Part shown: positions 13,961 to 26,440 of the stretch, one piece after another
Layout of the letters: every line of letters starts with the position of its first letter
Position numbering within the stretch: position 1 is the first letter of the stretch
From: Serilophus lunatus
Taxonomy: Eukaryota; Chordata; Aves; Passeriformes; Eurylaimidae
Length of the DNA stretch: 64,000 nucleotides
Assembly (NCBI GenBank): GCA_013399895.1
Contig: VXBA01003489.1
Span: 301,855 to 365,854 of the forward strand
Reading direction: 5' to 3'
The notes under the pieces: model-generated
The model's input: only the letters and a program-made list of their open reading frames with translations
The model's database searches: none
Told to the model about the DNA's origin: nothing
Program-made: the position numbers and the translations under genes

Positions 13961-14459
13961 TTAAAACTTCCATTTAAACAGTTTTAACTATTCCTTATAC
14001 ACCATACAAATCACTGACAAGGAGAACCTCTGAGTATGATCCATCAAAGCCAATATGTGGGAGAATTAGAAGTGACAGCACTAGAGCTTTGTGATTGATT
14101 TATTGCTTTTCAATCAGTCTTTCCTCATTTGTTATCCAATATTAGTTTTTCCCCAAATAAGAAGGACATAGCGATTCTAAGTGTAATAACCTATATCTTC
14201 ATTGCCTATAATTAGTCATCAGACATTGGAGCACTCACAAGCAGACCAAAAACTGCCACTGTCTCTCACTGTTTATCAAATGACTCCTTTAAATCCCTTT
14301 GGAGCTTTTACCTTTGAAAATAATATTTGCCAGAACACGGACGCACACGAACAAACACCCGGAATTCCCGAGATGCGGAAATTCAGCCCTGGATGCAAGA
14401 AATGATGCAAATAAACTGCACTTTGTGCCTCAGTCATGCACAACCAAAGCTGCAGTCAC

Positions 14460-14587
14460 CTTTCACCAGCAGGCTGCCCGTGCTGCTGGCTGTCCCAAAG
14501 TGGTTTGTGGCCACACACGTGTAACTCCCCGCGTCGGATTTGGTGACGTTGACGATCCGGAGGCTCCCGTCGTCCAAAACAGTGATT
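14460..14587 (-). CDS. CNTN4: Contactin-4 exon G: second half of Ig domain 5
   Basis: Internal coding exon of 128 nt: 1 nt, 42 codons, 1 nt. The frame reads ITVLDDGSLRIVNVTK, then SDAGSYTCVATNHFGTASS, then TGSLLVK. It holds the second Ig cysteine of Ig5 in DAGSYTC and an N-glycosylation sequon (NVT). NHFGTASSTG with LVK matches CNTN4 as I know it, where CNTN6 has NQFGTAKNTG. The acceptor is gtctttgcag and the donor GTGACT. The closing G should join the next exon, which begins Ig6 and was not found in the 14.4 kb to the left. Exon G is unusually CpG-rich, with about ten CpG in its first 100 bases, unlike exons B-F. It pairs with exon F as a 279-nt, phase-1-bounded Ig5 unit. Confidence 0.92.
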
Positions 14588-17500
14588 CTGCAAAGACAGC
14601 ACACACAGAAGTTGCATTTTTTTTCCTTTTTTTCCTCCTAAAGAGCACTTTTGAGTCTGCATTAATTATGGATGGTTGGAGCAGCAGCCACGCTGCTGCC
14701 CGTTGCAGGGGGAGTTCAGCTGAGGGAAAGCTCTCAGGACACACTTCATAAATCTCAACGCATCATTTACATGAGTTTTCCCTGTCTTTACTTGAGGGCA
14801 ACTTTAATTTACACATCAGCAGCTTGTGGAGGTTTTCCAGAAGTCTGTGCTTTGATATCCAGCTCTCACCATGACAACCCCTGCAACATGTGGTGCACAG
14901 GAACCAGCTTCCCAATGCCAACGCTGCTGCTGAGCAGATGCAATGAAGCAGGTGTCTCATTGCTGAGTTTTTCCAGAAGGCTGATGGCTTTTCAGTGAGG
15001 GGACCATGCTGCCAAGCTCGTTCTCCACCTCTGCCTGTGCATAACTCAGCCCACGGGGCTTATCTGCAGTGGCACTTGCAGGTTACAAAAAAATTACCTT
15101 ATTTCATTCCCATCCTCTCCTCACCTACACATTCCCCATCTCAGCAACGCTTTATCTGCAGTGGCACACTTCTCTTGAGGGTGGAAGGATGGAATGCTAA
15201 TTCCCTGTCCCTCCCTCCTGCACAAAGGCTGCACTTCAGGCTCCCCTTGTTCTCACAATGAGCTTTGTCTCCTGTTCCTTTTTTTTTTTCTGCTCTGAGT
15301 GAGTGAACACAGAAAACCTGATGTTGCCCAGTAAATCTCATGGAAACATGAATGACTTGTGCCCTGTGGAGGTACCATCTAAGGAGACTCCAGAAAAACC
15401 TCCCTCCCAGCCCCTTGGGGCAAAATTCTTGTCTGTCTCCTCAATATCAAGTCCTGCAGCACAATCTGTTTTCTCACCTTCAGCCACTTTCAGACCTGCA
15501 CTGAAAATCTCCTCTTAATTCCTGCCTTCCCCTGCTCAATTATTTCCCAATTTACCAAAAATGAAGGAGCCTTCCTGCATCCCTAATGCCAGTGAAGTTC
15601 TGCACAACTGGACAGAGAAATTAGGAGGAGAAACACTCAGCAAACAGCACCTGGCCCAGGACAGGAGGGCTCAGGTGGCACTTCCCACCTGGGGAGGCTT
15701 TAGGGGACAGGAATCAGCTGGAGCCTTTCCTTGCAGCCACGGGACACCCCCAGGCAGCTGAACAAAGCACCAGTGTGAGAACACAAGCACCAAGGCCACT
15801 CTCCTTCCAGATGCAGCCACAGGGCTGGGCAAGATCTCCAGTGAGACCCAGGAGACATCACCTCCTCCAAAGGGTGTCCTACACTCTTGGTGGGCACACT
15901 CAGCCCAGCTGCTTCAAAACCCAGGACAGCTGGAGTGTCTTTACCAAGCGAGGAGGAGGAGGAAGAGGGTGCAGGATGCTCCAAGAACCTCCCTCTCCCT
16001 GACCTGCTCCTGCAGCAGCCCAAGAGCACACAGGCCAGCTGGCAGAGTCATGGACAGAGGTTGTACTTCACACATCAGCAGCACTGATATTAATAGAAGC
16101 TTCTCAACTGCCTTATAGGTCTCCCAATTGCTGCAGTCAGGAATGTTCACTGCTGTAATTCATTTCTGCAGGACTCCAGTGCCACGTATTTGCTTCTGTG
16201 GCAGTTGCTCCAGCTCAGTAATTGGAAGAGAGAAGTATGGAGCTACTTGTCTCTTATCTTCACCCCTGTGTTGGCACAAATCAATGCAAGTATTGCATTA
16301 AATGTGTGCTGGATTTGCCACGCTGGCCTCCAGCACAGGGGCTGGGCAGCAGCAGCACCAGCAGCTCCCAAGGAATTATTTGCTGCTCTTATGAATTTCA
16401 GGTCTTCAGAAAAAAATGGGGCCTTTCTGAAAGCTGAAGGTGCCCTTGGCATGCATTAAAATTGAAATCAATATAAACAACAGGACAAGCTCAGCAATAT
16501 GCTCAGGCTCAAGGAGGACCACGGTGCTCCAGCACTGCCTGGCTGGGCTCAGCATTCTCTCCCTCCACACTTCTGCCACCCCAAGAAATTCAGGAAAAAA
16601 GTGAAGGTTTAGATTATTTCTGTACAGTTGAGAGTTTCATTATTTATGTTGTATTTTTAGTTATTTGTGTTTTATTTTCAGCCATATGGCTGAAACCTAT
16701 TTACTGGGTAATCTGTCCCACAGATCATTTTAATTGTGTCTGTTGATGAAGGCAGATTTAATTTCAAATTCGAATGCCTCTTCTGTCTCTGTCTTTCTCA
16801 TGCTCTTGGTTTCCTTCTAAGTTGTCTTTATTCCCAGTGTAAAACTGGTTTTTAGCTAATGTGGACTGGATTGCCCTGGAGACAACCTTTGGATCAGGAC
16901 AGTCAATCCACCACTGGCTTTGGCACCTCTTAGGGAGCTTGTGGTGTCTTTATTTCCTTCCCTTTCTAAGCTGAAAGCTACAGGCCCTGGCTTTACAATC
17001 TGAGCCCACAGACATCCTTTAACCCCAGTAACGTGTTGCAAAGAGTTCAGGAGGGATTTGCCCTGAGTTCTCCAAGGCCCTTCCCCAGACAGGCTCCAGG
17101 CACGTTTAATTCTCATCTGGTATCTCAGCAATTCCCTCCACACTCCTGTAAACAACCAGCATTAAAACTGACAAATAATTGTACAAGTTAACTGATTTTT
17201 AAAAAATAAATCAGGCCATTAAAACCTCTCTGTGACTCATTGATTACGAGGCCTTATGGTTATGTGGCTCTTTTTGCTGAAGGTGCTTTTCTACAGTGAA
17301 TGCTTTGTCCTCCAGTTTGAATCCAATGTGTTAGAAGTTAACAAATAATTATTGGAACACTTGGAAATTTGTTACAGTTAGTTGAGAAAGTAGGAAGGAC
17401 TCTCACTGATATTGCTAATTCCCAAATTTTTGTTGCAGCCTTATCTGCATTAAAAGAGAGGAAAGGCTCATTTCAGGCCACTGAGGTTCTCAAACTGCTA

Positions 17501-18317
17501 ATTGGCTTGAAAGCAAACAACCACTTCCAGCAGTTTGGGTAAAGAAGTTCCTTAAGGACACAAAGTTCAAACTGAATGAAGCTCTGTTCAGTGCTCTCTC
17601 CTTTGAAATACAGCCTCAAAAAGTCTTCTAACCAGATGCCCTGAAGACATAAAAAATAAACCACGTTTCCCATAAACACATGCATTACTTCAGAAGAAAG
17701 TGTTGGTTGCTGAGTTGCATTTTAAACCACTAGAAACTCAAAAAAAAGAGCTACTGACTTGCTGTGGAATTTTCTGGGTTCTCTGACACTGCTAACAGCA
17801 GTGGGAACAATAAATAAAAATGCAAATCTCTTCTTGCACAGGTTGATGCAACTGCTCTACTGATAACCTGGCTCATGGTCACTGCTAATATCAGAGAAAA
17901 ATCAAAGAAGATAAAAATACCCATTTAAAAAAACAAAGGTGAGCTAAGATAGTTTAGCACCCTTACAGAAAGAAAGGTTATCTATTTTAAGCATAGCATT
18001 TGTAAGAGACAATCTGTGGGTCTGTGTTGTCAACTGGAGATTTCAGGTCCACAGAGAGCAAAGACATGTCTGAAATTAGGAGATAAAAGGATTGCCTGTT
18101 TCCTGAACTGAAGCCTTGGGTTCTACTCCAGGAAGAGCTGCCCTTGTCAGTGTTTTGATCAAAACTCTTCTGGGGACAAAGGACCTTTAAAAGGGCTGGA
18201 AACATTCCTCTCTATTATTTTGCCACTGCAGCAACAAATGTAAGAAGTGAACACTTTGCATCCCCCCAAAGAAGCTTTTCCACAGCTGAGGGGCACAGAG
18301 ATTCCAGAGCAGCTCCT

Positions 18318-18597
18318 GTGACAAGGGCATGGAGTGACGGGACACAGGGAATGGCTTCCCACTGCCAGAGGGCAGGGACAGGTGGGATATTGGGAAGGAA
18401 TTGTTCCCTGGGAGGGTGGGCAGCCCCTGGCACAGGGTGCCCAGAGAAGCTGTGGCTGCTCCATCCCTGGGAGTGTCCAAGGGCAGGTTGGAGCCCCCTG
18501 GGACAGTGGGAGGTGTCCCTGCCCATGGCAGGGGAGGGACTGGATGGTTTGTAAGGTCCCTCCCAACACAAACCATTCTGGAATCCTATGATGCTGC
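18318..18597 (+). mobile_element. CR1 LINE 3' end, young-looking group
   Basis: Reads gcacagggtgcccagagaag then ctgtggctgctccatccctgggagtgtcc, and ends near aaaccattctggaatcctatgat, the plus-sense CR1 terminus. Shares more than 100 nearly identical bases with copies at 22553, 38572, 46218, 49070 and 53878. Orientation is opposite to CNTN4. Confidence 0.9.
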
Positions 18598-21167
18598 AAG
18601 CCCACAACTGCACGTGCCCTTTGCCAGCTCTGCAGGAAGGGAAGGAATTGAGAACATTTGTCTGTTTGGTTGGTGTGAACCTTGAGAAGTGCACGAAGGA
18701 GACTCATCTTCATGGACAACAAATATCCAACAGTGTGCTGCAGCTACACAGAGCTCTGCTGTTCAAAGACCCCCAAGATACCCAGAAAGGACCCACCTTG
18801 GCATCCTGGTCCCACAGCACCTCCCTGTGCCTGGATCACTACACAATCCTGACTCACCCAGAGTCCCCAGCAGCAGCTGGAGATGGATGGAAGAGTTCAG
18901 GCAGATCTGAGGCAGTGTAAGGAAAAGCAGCAGTGCATAATCACCGTGGTCTGATCGATTAGTGCTTCTTTTTCAGCTCATGCTCCATCTGCCATATCTG
19001 TAAGTCGCCCATCAGCAACTGTGTTGCCTCCAACAGCAAAGTGAGCACGAGAGATCTGATTCATGCAGCCCACTGCAGCATTCCCCACTGCTGGGCAGGA
19101 TTCCCAGGAGCAGATAAATATTCCTCAGTCAGTAACATATGCACTTAGAGATAGAACATGTCCTGTCGAGATCACTAAGAGTTTTATCAGTGACTTGGTG
19201 AAAATGAGATCAAGCCCTTACTCGGAACATAAACGACGACTGAAAACTGCCCAACTCCCAGAGCTCACCAGAAAATGGAGGAGCAGTAACGACCTGCAGC
19301 ACAGCTCCACCAGGTCTGACCTTTGGGTGTGTGGCTGCAGCACTTCCATCTCCCAAAACACACACATATGACCTGCTGGAATGCTGCTCAGGATTGCCTT
19401 CATGCTTTGATAGACTTAGAAATCCCAGATTTTTAGTTATCTACCGTAACGTTTTGCTCTGGTGTTTAATCCCAAGAAAACCTGTGTGGCTGCAGGAACC
19501 AAAGCCCTCAGCATGGCAGAACCAGAGGCTGTTGAACCTCACCTGCCTGGTGAAAGCCTGAGCAGGGTGAGGAACATGCCCACACACTAATCCTTGCATT
19601 GGGAATTATTTCCTAACCCCCAGAGCGCACCCAGCGCCGCCGGGAGATGTGCAGAGACAGATGACACGGCAGGTATCCCTCAATATATTCCTCTCAGCTT
19701 GCCCTCTATTTCTCTGTTCAGCAGGTGGAAACACGTGGAATATGAATGGACTACAAATGCAGTGCATAAGGCAGGTTCTGCTCCCAAGGGATGCAGCACA
19801 ACTACGGGGCTGCAGATGAGAGGCCCATGTTTCTTGGGAGCAAAGAGCTCATAATTACAAACTGGCTTTTTATTTTTTTTTTCCCCTCTCAAATGGTTTC
19901 ATTAGCACTGCTGCAATGCAATAAGGTATTTTGTTTCTTATCTGATCATTTTAGCATTTTAATGTATGAAATACAAGCGTAACTACCCTTCCTTTCACTC
20001 TTGATTAAACACACATCCCAAGTATTTCATGCTTAGCCAAGTGAATATTTGAAATATTTTTTCCTCCACAAAACAATGCTTAGGATGTCCGATCCTTTTT
20101 CTATTACAGGGAGAAAAGATGTCTTAGAGAAAGCATTTAAATGAATGTCAGTTGGAAGAAACACACACTGAGTGCAATTTGAGATAAAACTACCATTGAT
20201 CCCTCCATGTACAGCCTTTGTAGCAGTGGTTGACGTGGCTATTGAAAAGAGACACTGGTGCCAGAGTTCTTCTAAGAGATAATCCGTCTTCTGAAGAGGA
20301 TTTAGGTTAAATGTACCTGTGAAAAACAGTGTATTTCAGCAGACATGATGAATGGCCTATTGTTCATCCTCGGTGCCTTGCTTGGGCTGAGGGGGTTGGA
20401 AGCAGAGAAGAAAGAAAAGGCACCAGGCAGCCCTGCCTGCAATCTCAGCAGTGTATTTGTTCACTCTTTTCCTGGTTCAGAGGAATATCTAGAGCAATAT
20501 TTAGCCTAACAGCAACTTTGCCCCATGCCACAACTCCACTGCAAATGTAAATGATTCTGGGCAATTGCATTATTTATCAAATTATTTCCATTTCTCTCAC
20601 ATGTCTTTGTAGCAGTTTATTACCCTTTTAATAATGCTTCCCATGCAATGAGGCAGAGACTGGGATTATTAAAATGATCTCATCTGTGCAGCACTGGCCA
20701 TCAGGCTATTTCAGGAAAACACAGTGAGGTTTATAAATACTCACAAGGTTTTACTGCTCAAAGCACAGCCCTCCCCAAAATCAGGGACTCAAGGGTACCT
20801 GCTCATCACTTGAAGAATGGGGTGGTTTGGGGCATAGTCCACAGGCCTGTGGCCCTGGGGTGCTTTGTCTGTGTGTGGCTACAACCTCTATGTTGCATAA
20901 ATAAGTAACAGTAAGGTCAGAGCTTTCTGCTTCGTGACATTCCTGTCCATTAAAACATATGCTGAGTTGAAAGGCAATGTCTTGGGGCTTCACTTTGATG
21001 GTTCCTGGTGCTCAGGGAACAGAGGACAAGGGTAAAGCCTTCATCTTAACCCCCACCCAGTGCCTTGTCTTGCCATTTGAGACTTCCCACTACACCAGTT
21101 ACCACCAAACCCCCTTCAGCATCCCCACCAAGGCTTTCCAGGCTTGGGCTTCACCCTTGTCCTGTTA

Positions 21168-21365
21168 CAGAATCACAGAATTAACAAAGTTGGAAAAGAC
21201 CTCTGAGATCATCAAGTCCAACCTTTGACCCAGCACCACCCTGTTAACCAGACCATGGCACCAAGGGCCACATCCAGTCTCTTCTTAAACACCTCCAGGG
21301 ATGGTGATTCCACCACCTCCCTGGGCAGCCCCTTCCAGTGCCAATCACTCCCTGTCTTACTCCAG
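21168..21365 (-). mobile_element. CR1 LINE ORF2 C-terminus and 3' UTR
   Basis: The + strand reads cagaatcacagaattaacaa then agttggaaaagacctctgagatcatcaagtccaacc. The minus-strand translation upstream gives LPREVVESPSLEVFKKRL, the usual CR1 ORF2 C-terminal signature. A less clear part may extend to about 21545. Sense strand minus. Confidence 0.9.
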
Positions 21366-22552
21366 TCGTTCCTGGAAATGGGTGAGAAAGGGATGGTGCC
21401 CACACTGCCCCCAGTGTGGGACAGCAACACACCCTGAGGGCTCAGAACAGACACATGAGCAAGGAAGGCACCAGCTGGGTCTGTGGCTACAGCCACCAGG
21501 AGAAATCCAGGAGAAACACAGGACAACCCTGTCTGCTGGATCCACACCACAGGGGTTTCCATTTGATTATCCACCTAAACTCCCAATGACAAAGACACTC
21601 AACTATGCACAGTCTCCTGCATATCTGCACCTTCTTGTCCTGTTAGTTTTGTCTCAGATAACCACCCAGAGCTGCTCCAGTATTTATCTGTCTATAAGTA
21701 CTTGTCTTTTCATGGTTCACAGAAAAGACTGAGCTAATTTAAAGCCACTGTCAAAGCCCATTTAATTTAGTGCACGTCTTTCTCTTGGTGAAAGCAGGCA
21801 TTAGATAAGGCCTTCCTTATCCATGACAACTGACAGGTCTCTTAACAGCAAACACCCTATAATTAATTTTCAGGTAAGAACTATATTTTCTCAAAATAAA
21901 CTGAGGTAAAATCCTGTTGCATTGAGTTCAGTAGAACATTTCCCACAAGCTTTGCTGGAGATTCATTTGAAATGGTGCTGAAGAGCCTCAGGATGAAATA
22001 TTGGAACTCCTGAGGTTCTGAGTGGCACAAATACGTGGGGCTGCTGGAATCTCTGTTGTGGGAGTGTTTCTCAATCTGTAAAATATTTGGGTTTTGTCCA
22101 AGGTAAAACACTGTCTAGAGAAGGCCCTGAGGAACATCTGCACCATTTTTACAAATCCAGTGGAGTCACAAAGGACACCAGGACGTTTTACTGCTAAATT
22201 ACAGCAACAGTGCATTGGTTGGACATCTATAGTGCACAGAATTTGGGTTCATTTGTCGTTTTCTGTGCTCTGAGACAACAAATGGAAAGCACAAAGAATT
22301 AAAACAAATCTTCCAGAAGGTTTCCCTAGGTAATAGCTGCTCTTACATTGCAGCATTGAAAAATACAGAGTATTCCACTTTGTCTTCTTAATTCCTGGTA
22401 TTGATTTAGAGAAATTACTTAGAACATGAACATTTCTTCCAGGGACGTTGTGTGTAAACGTGTTTTCGTTTTAGGCTTTTCATTTACAGGTTTGCTAAGA
22501 ATGAAGAATTAAAAGATGAGAAAAGTATAAATTGCAATTCTTTGAGATTCAC

Positions 22553-22805
22553 AGACTGATAGAATGGTTTGAGTTGGAAAGACCTTAAAGCTCATTCCAT
22601 CCCACCCCTGCCCTGGGCAGGGACACCTCCCACTGTCCCAGGGGGCTCCAACCTGGCCTTGGACACTCCCAGGGATGGGGCAGCCACAGCTTCTCTGGGC
22701 ACCCTGTGCCAGGGCCTGCCCACCCTCCCAGGGAAGGATTCCTTCCCAATATCCTACCTCTCCCTGCCCTCTGGCAGTGGGAAGCCATTTCCCCTTCTCC
22801 TATCA
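22553..22805 (-). mobile_element. CR1 LINE 3' end, young-looking group
   Basis: agactgatagaatggtttga then gttggaaagaccttaaagctcattcc, followed by the cctgccctgggcagggacacctcccactgtccc block and ctctgggcaccctgtgccag. Ends near tcccttctccta, the equivalent of the 54120 region. Confidence 0.9.
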
Positions 22806-25723
22806 CTATCTGCCTGTGTAAAAAGTTGCTCTCCCTCTTTTTGATAAGCTCCCTTTAAGTACTGACTTATCATAAAAATGTCAGAGAGAGAGGAAAAAAT
22901 AAAACATATTTTGCTCAGATAACTATTTGTGAGAATATATTATGGGCCCCTTTGGCAGCATCAAGCAGCACAGCACCACTGAATTCAGTATCAACTTAAA
23001 GCTGTCATGGATCTGGCATCCTAAGTTCTCCCACTATTTTCTTTTTTCCACAAACTGTTTATCTGCAATCCAAGGAAATAATAATGCCTCCAGCAATTAT
23101 CAATATCCATAAACACAAAGGCTGTGTTTTGTCATCATCTTCCCTTTTTCCTGTACATTCTTAGGACAAATCTGGAAGTGACAAAAGCTCATCCTGTTGG
23201 AGCAGGGTGGCAGGAGGGAAGGAAGGGAGCATTTACACCTATTAGAGACTTCATGTAGATTGTTTAAAGATGCCTGGAGTTATAATTCAAATATAAAAAT
23301 ACCTCTGGGTTATCAAAGAAGAACAGTTCTCTGGAAAATATCTTTCTTAAGGGATGTTGATAATGGGAAGAAACAAATGAAAACCAAACACCAGCACTGC
23401 GAGGGACCCTGAAGGAATGGAGTAGGTTGTGGTGAATTTCAAATAATAGAAACCTTTTGCCTTCTCTCCCTCACTGCTCTTTTTTTACTACACACAGAAT
23501 TAAAATAAATACAGTAAGAAAGCCCCTGTCATGAAAATAAATATTTGAAGAAGCAGATTTGAGTAAAGCAAAGGAAAGCTTGTTTTTCCAGCTTCCATTC
23601 CTGACACGTGAGGCAATGACAATCTGAGCAATATGGGAAGGCTCTGCAAGTCTGGAAGGGTCCAACAGTGCAAAGAGCCAATTTTGCATTGATTTCAGTA
23701 GGAAATGAAGACCATCCCCCATGGGAAACTGCCCTTTTGACACAAGCTGGTGGTTTATTTGATAAACTAAGGGGGTTGTTTGCTACAAACTGTGATGGCA
23801 CCGTGAAGGACAGGGACGCTCCACGCTTCAAACAGAAGGCTCAGGACCTGGAGCAGCTTTTGCTGGTGGCAAAGCACACTTGGAAACTGCCCCATGAAAG
23901 GCTAAAACATCCCTTTACGCACAATTACCCAGCAGAGACACAGCTCTCACACGTGTCCTCTCGCTCCCAAAGCCAGGCCTATGTCCTGCAGAAAGCAGCA
24001 GGTGCCACAAAGCCACTCCTGCTTTCACTCTGCCTAATGTTCAGTGAAACCTTTGCTGTGTTCATTCTTCCAGGGCAGTGACTATACCCCAAGGCATGAA
24101 AATTCAAGAACTTCTCCCAGTCCATGAAGAGAGACAGTGGAAATCCAAGGAATCAAATTCGGAGGCGCAGCTGCCACAACTTCCTGACACGCCAAACCAC
24201 CACCACCCTCCACCTACAGCAAACAGCTTGGAGGTTTGGAGAACATCAGAATTAAAGGGAACTCCACTGAAGCTCAAAAAAAGTATTCTGAGAAAAAAAA
24301 AAATCCATGCAAGGGTTTCTGTGCATCAGCTGCTGACACAAACTCTTTCTGGGAGCGTTCGTGAGATCAGAGCAGAGGCAGTAAATGCCCTCTCAGCTTA
24401 TTTGTTCCAGCTGATACCACCCAAACAGAAGCCCAAAGGCATAGTCTTTCAAAGATAACACATCTTTCCCTCCAGTTTCAACAAAAAATGCCCACAGTAC
24501 AAAGACAAATTACCCACTGCACTTGTAATGGACGTTAACGGATTTGTGAGACCCAAAGCCACATTTACATCACTTAAAGATGATGTTTAAATAACCTTCA
24601 AAAATATCACCAGTCTAAAAAGTTCATTAGGAATCCTTTTTCTCCTTTAGACATGCAATTATTTCCTTGGATTTTAAAAGTGCATCTCAAAGTGTGGCCC
24701 TAACTGTAAAATCATTACCTTCCTGCTATTGACCATAAAAATATCTGAGAGACGAAATATTTGATAATAATTTTTTTCCTTCAAAATGCTACAGACGTAC
24801 TAAAATCATTCCTAGTGTTTTCTTCAGCTGGAGGGCAAGCATGAACCACAGATCAACTCCAAACTGCATTTAGGAGACTAATTACAGGCATTTATTTTGG
24901 AAGCACTGGCTGCAGCTTGTGCTCCCAATGGGGTGAACCCCTTTCTGCTGCTGGGAGGCAGATCCTGCTGCTTCCCACAGCAGGGAGGGACTCACTCCTT
25001 TCTGGAGCACCTTTACAGGGAGGGAGAAGCAATGTGAACCTGAACACTTGTACCTAGAGAGGAATTCAACACTCATGAGGATGAGACACCTCAAGCAGGA
25101 AAAGCAGCGAGTGACACTTTGCCTTAAGGATGTGGAAACACAGGACACGTTTCCCTGCACTCCAGAGGTTGGATGTCACTGAGAAAGGGCTCTCTGGATG
25201 CTTCACCCTCTCCTTTTGCCCACCTCAGCAAGCTGGGCTCTACTTTTAAATTAAATACTCAAGTACAAAGCAAAAGGCTTCTCTTGACCCCCTGGGTCAT
25301 AGCAGCACAGTGGGTTTGGGCTGTGACTGGGAGCTGGTTCCAGCAGCAGCAGGGATAGAAGGGATGTCTTACACGTGTTATCACTGATACTACAATAACA
25401 CCACGCTGAAAATAATCTGCTGGGAAAATGGGAACAGATTGCTGATGTTACAGGACACTGTGTCAAGGTGTGAGAGAGAGGCTCGTTCCAGGAACGCCAG
25501 CTGAAACTTGGCATAGGTTGGGATTCCACTCATCAGCACACTCAGCAACAATTTGTGGCTGGTTACAGGAAATCATTTCCCAGTTCTACAGGAGCAGATG
25601 AAGGAAATGGCAATTTTAGGGATCAACCTAATTGCTTGATGCACACAAAATGAAACAGCACTGAATCTGCCTTCTACATAAATCTCTGACCCTTCTCAGA
25701 TAAGCTTCTACTAGAAACATTTA

Positions 25724-25995
25724 CAGAATCATAAGCTCATTTTTGTTGGAAAAGCCCTCTGAGATCTTTATAGCTTGGACTTGATGATCTCAAAGGTCTT
25801 TTCCAACCTAGTTAATTCTGTGATCCTCAAGTCCAACTGTTAACCCAGCACTGCCAAGGTCACCACTAACCCATGTCCCCCAGATCCACATGGCTTTTAC
25901 ATCCCTCCAGGGATGGAGACTCTACCACTGCCCTGGGCAGCTGTGCCAGGGCTGGATGACCCTTTCAATGAAGATATTCAGTGGTATCCAATTTA
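25724..25995 (-). mobile_element. CR1 LINE 3' fragment interrupted by another CR1
   Basis: The outer element reads cagaatcataagctcatttt then tgttggaaaagccctctgagatc up to 25766, and resumes ctcaagtccaactgttaacc at 25826. It then gives the ccaaggtcaccactaacccatgtcccc and ccagggatgg blocks. The gap is filled by the inner + strand copy. Confidence 0.85.
25767..25825 (+). mobile_element. Short CR1 3' end nested inside the 25724-25995 CR1
   Basis: gcttggacttgatgatctca then aaggtcttttccaacctagttaattctgtgat is the plus-sense CR1 terminus, about 55 bp long. It sits where the outer minus-strand copy is broken. GATC occurs at both junctions and may be a tiny target duplication. Confidence 0.85.
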
Positions 25996-26298
25996 AACCT
26001 CTGCTGGTTCAAGAACAGAAGGGAAAGACAATGCAAGAATCAACTGGACTCACCAACTTGCTGTTGTCACTGAATAAAGGTTCGTTCCTCATCAAGCTGC
26101 TCAAGCAAAGCAGATGGACAGCTGAGATTGTTGGAGACCATTTATACAGTTACAAATACAAGTGTATGACAGAGATCTCAAACTACAGCAGGACTTCTCT
26201 TTGCCAGAGACACACAAAGGAAAGAAAACAGGTCCATGAACAATCCTTAAGTCGAAAGAACCACAGCCATGACAAACTGATGCTAAAAGTCACCGTGA

Positions 26299-26440
26299 TC
26301 ACAGAATCCCAGACTGGGTTGGGTTGGAAGGGACCTTAAAGCTCATCCAGTCCCACTCCCTGCCATGGACAGGGACACCTCCCACAATCCCAGGTGGCTC
26401 CAAGCCCTGTCCAGCCTGGCCTTCCTCTTCCAGAACAACA
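26299..26440 (-). mobile_element. CR1 LINE 3' fragment
   Basis: cacagaatcccagactgggt then tgggttggaagggaccttaaagctcatccagtccc, then tgccatggacagggacacctcccacaatcccaggtggctcca. Confidence 0.85.

Larger units (their letters stand above)
1..14459 (-). other. CNTN4: CNTN4 intron downstream of exon G (3' end outside window)
   Basis: At least 14.5 kb with no exon I could recognise. The expected Ig6 exon (TVGES...CQV...FTW-type sequence) was searched for on the minus strand and not found. It holds six CR1 fragments, a GC-rich segment of unknown origin at about 460-720, the inverted repeat at 1983-2081 with a related copy near 4250, and a perfect palindrome at 11900-11919. The 228-codon frame at 525-1211 (+) runs through repeat sequence and is not a gene. 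Confidence 0.7.

Noticed and set aside
13605..13964. 119-codon + frame near exon G
   Set aside because: Contains a CR1 terminus at its 3' end, and no motif or conserved cysteine pattern is recognisable.
1..14459. Expected Ig6 exon of CNTN4
   Set aside because: Searched by eye on the minus strand for the Ig6 pattern (TVGES, CQV, FTW, HFE) and found none. A diverged or very short exon could have been missed.
18159..18722. 187-codon open frame on the minus strand
   Set aside because: The frame is the antisense of a plus-strand CR1 copy plus flanks. Overlapping frames at the same place are equally open because of high GC.
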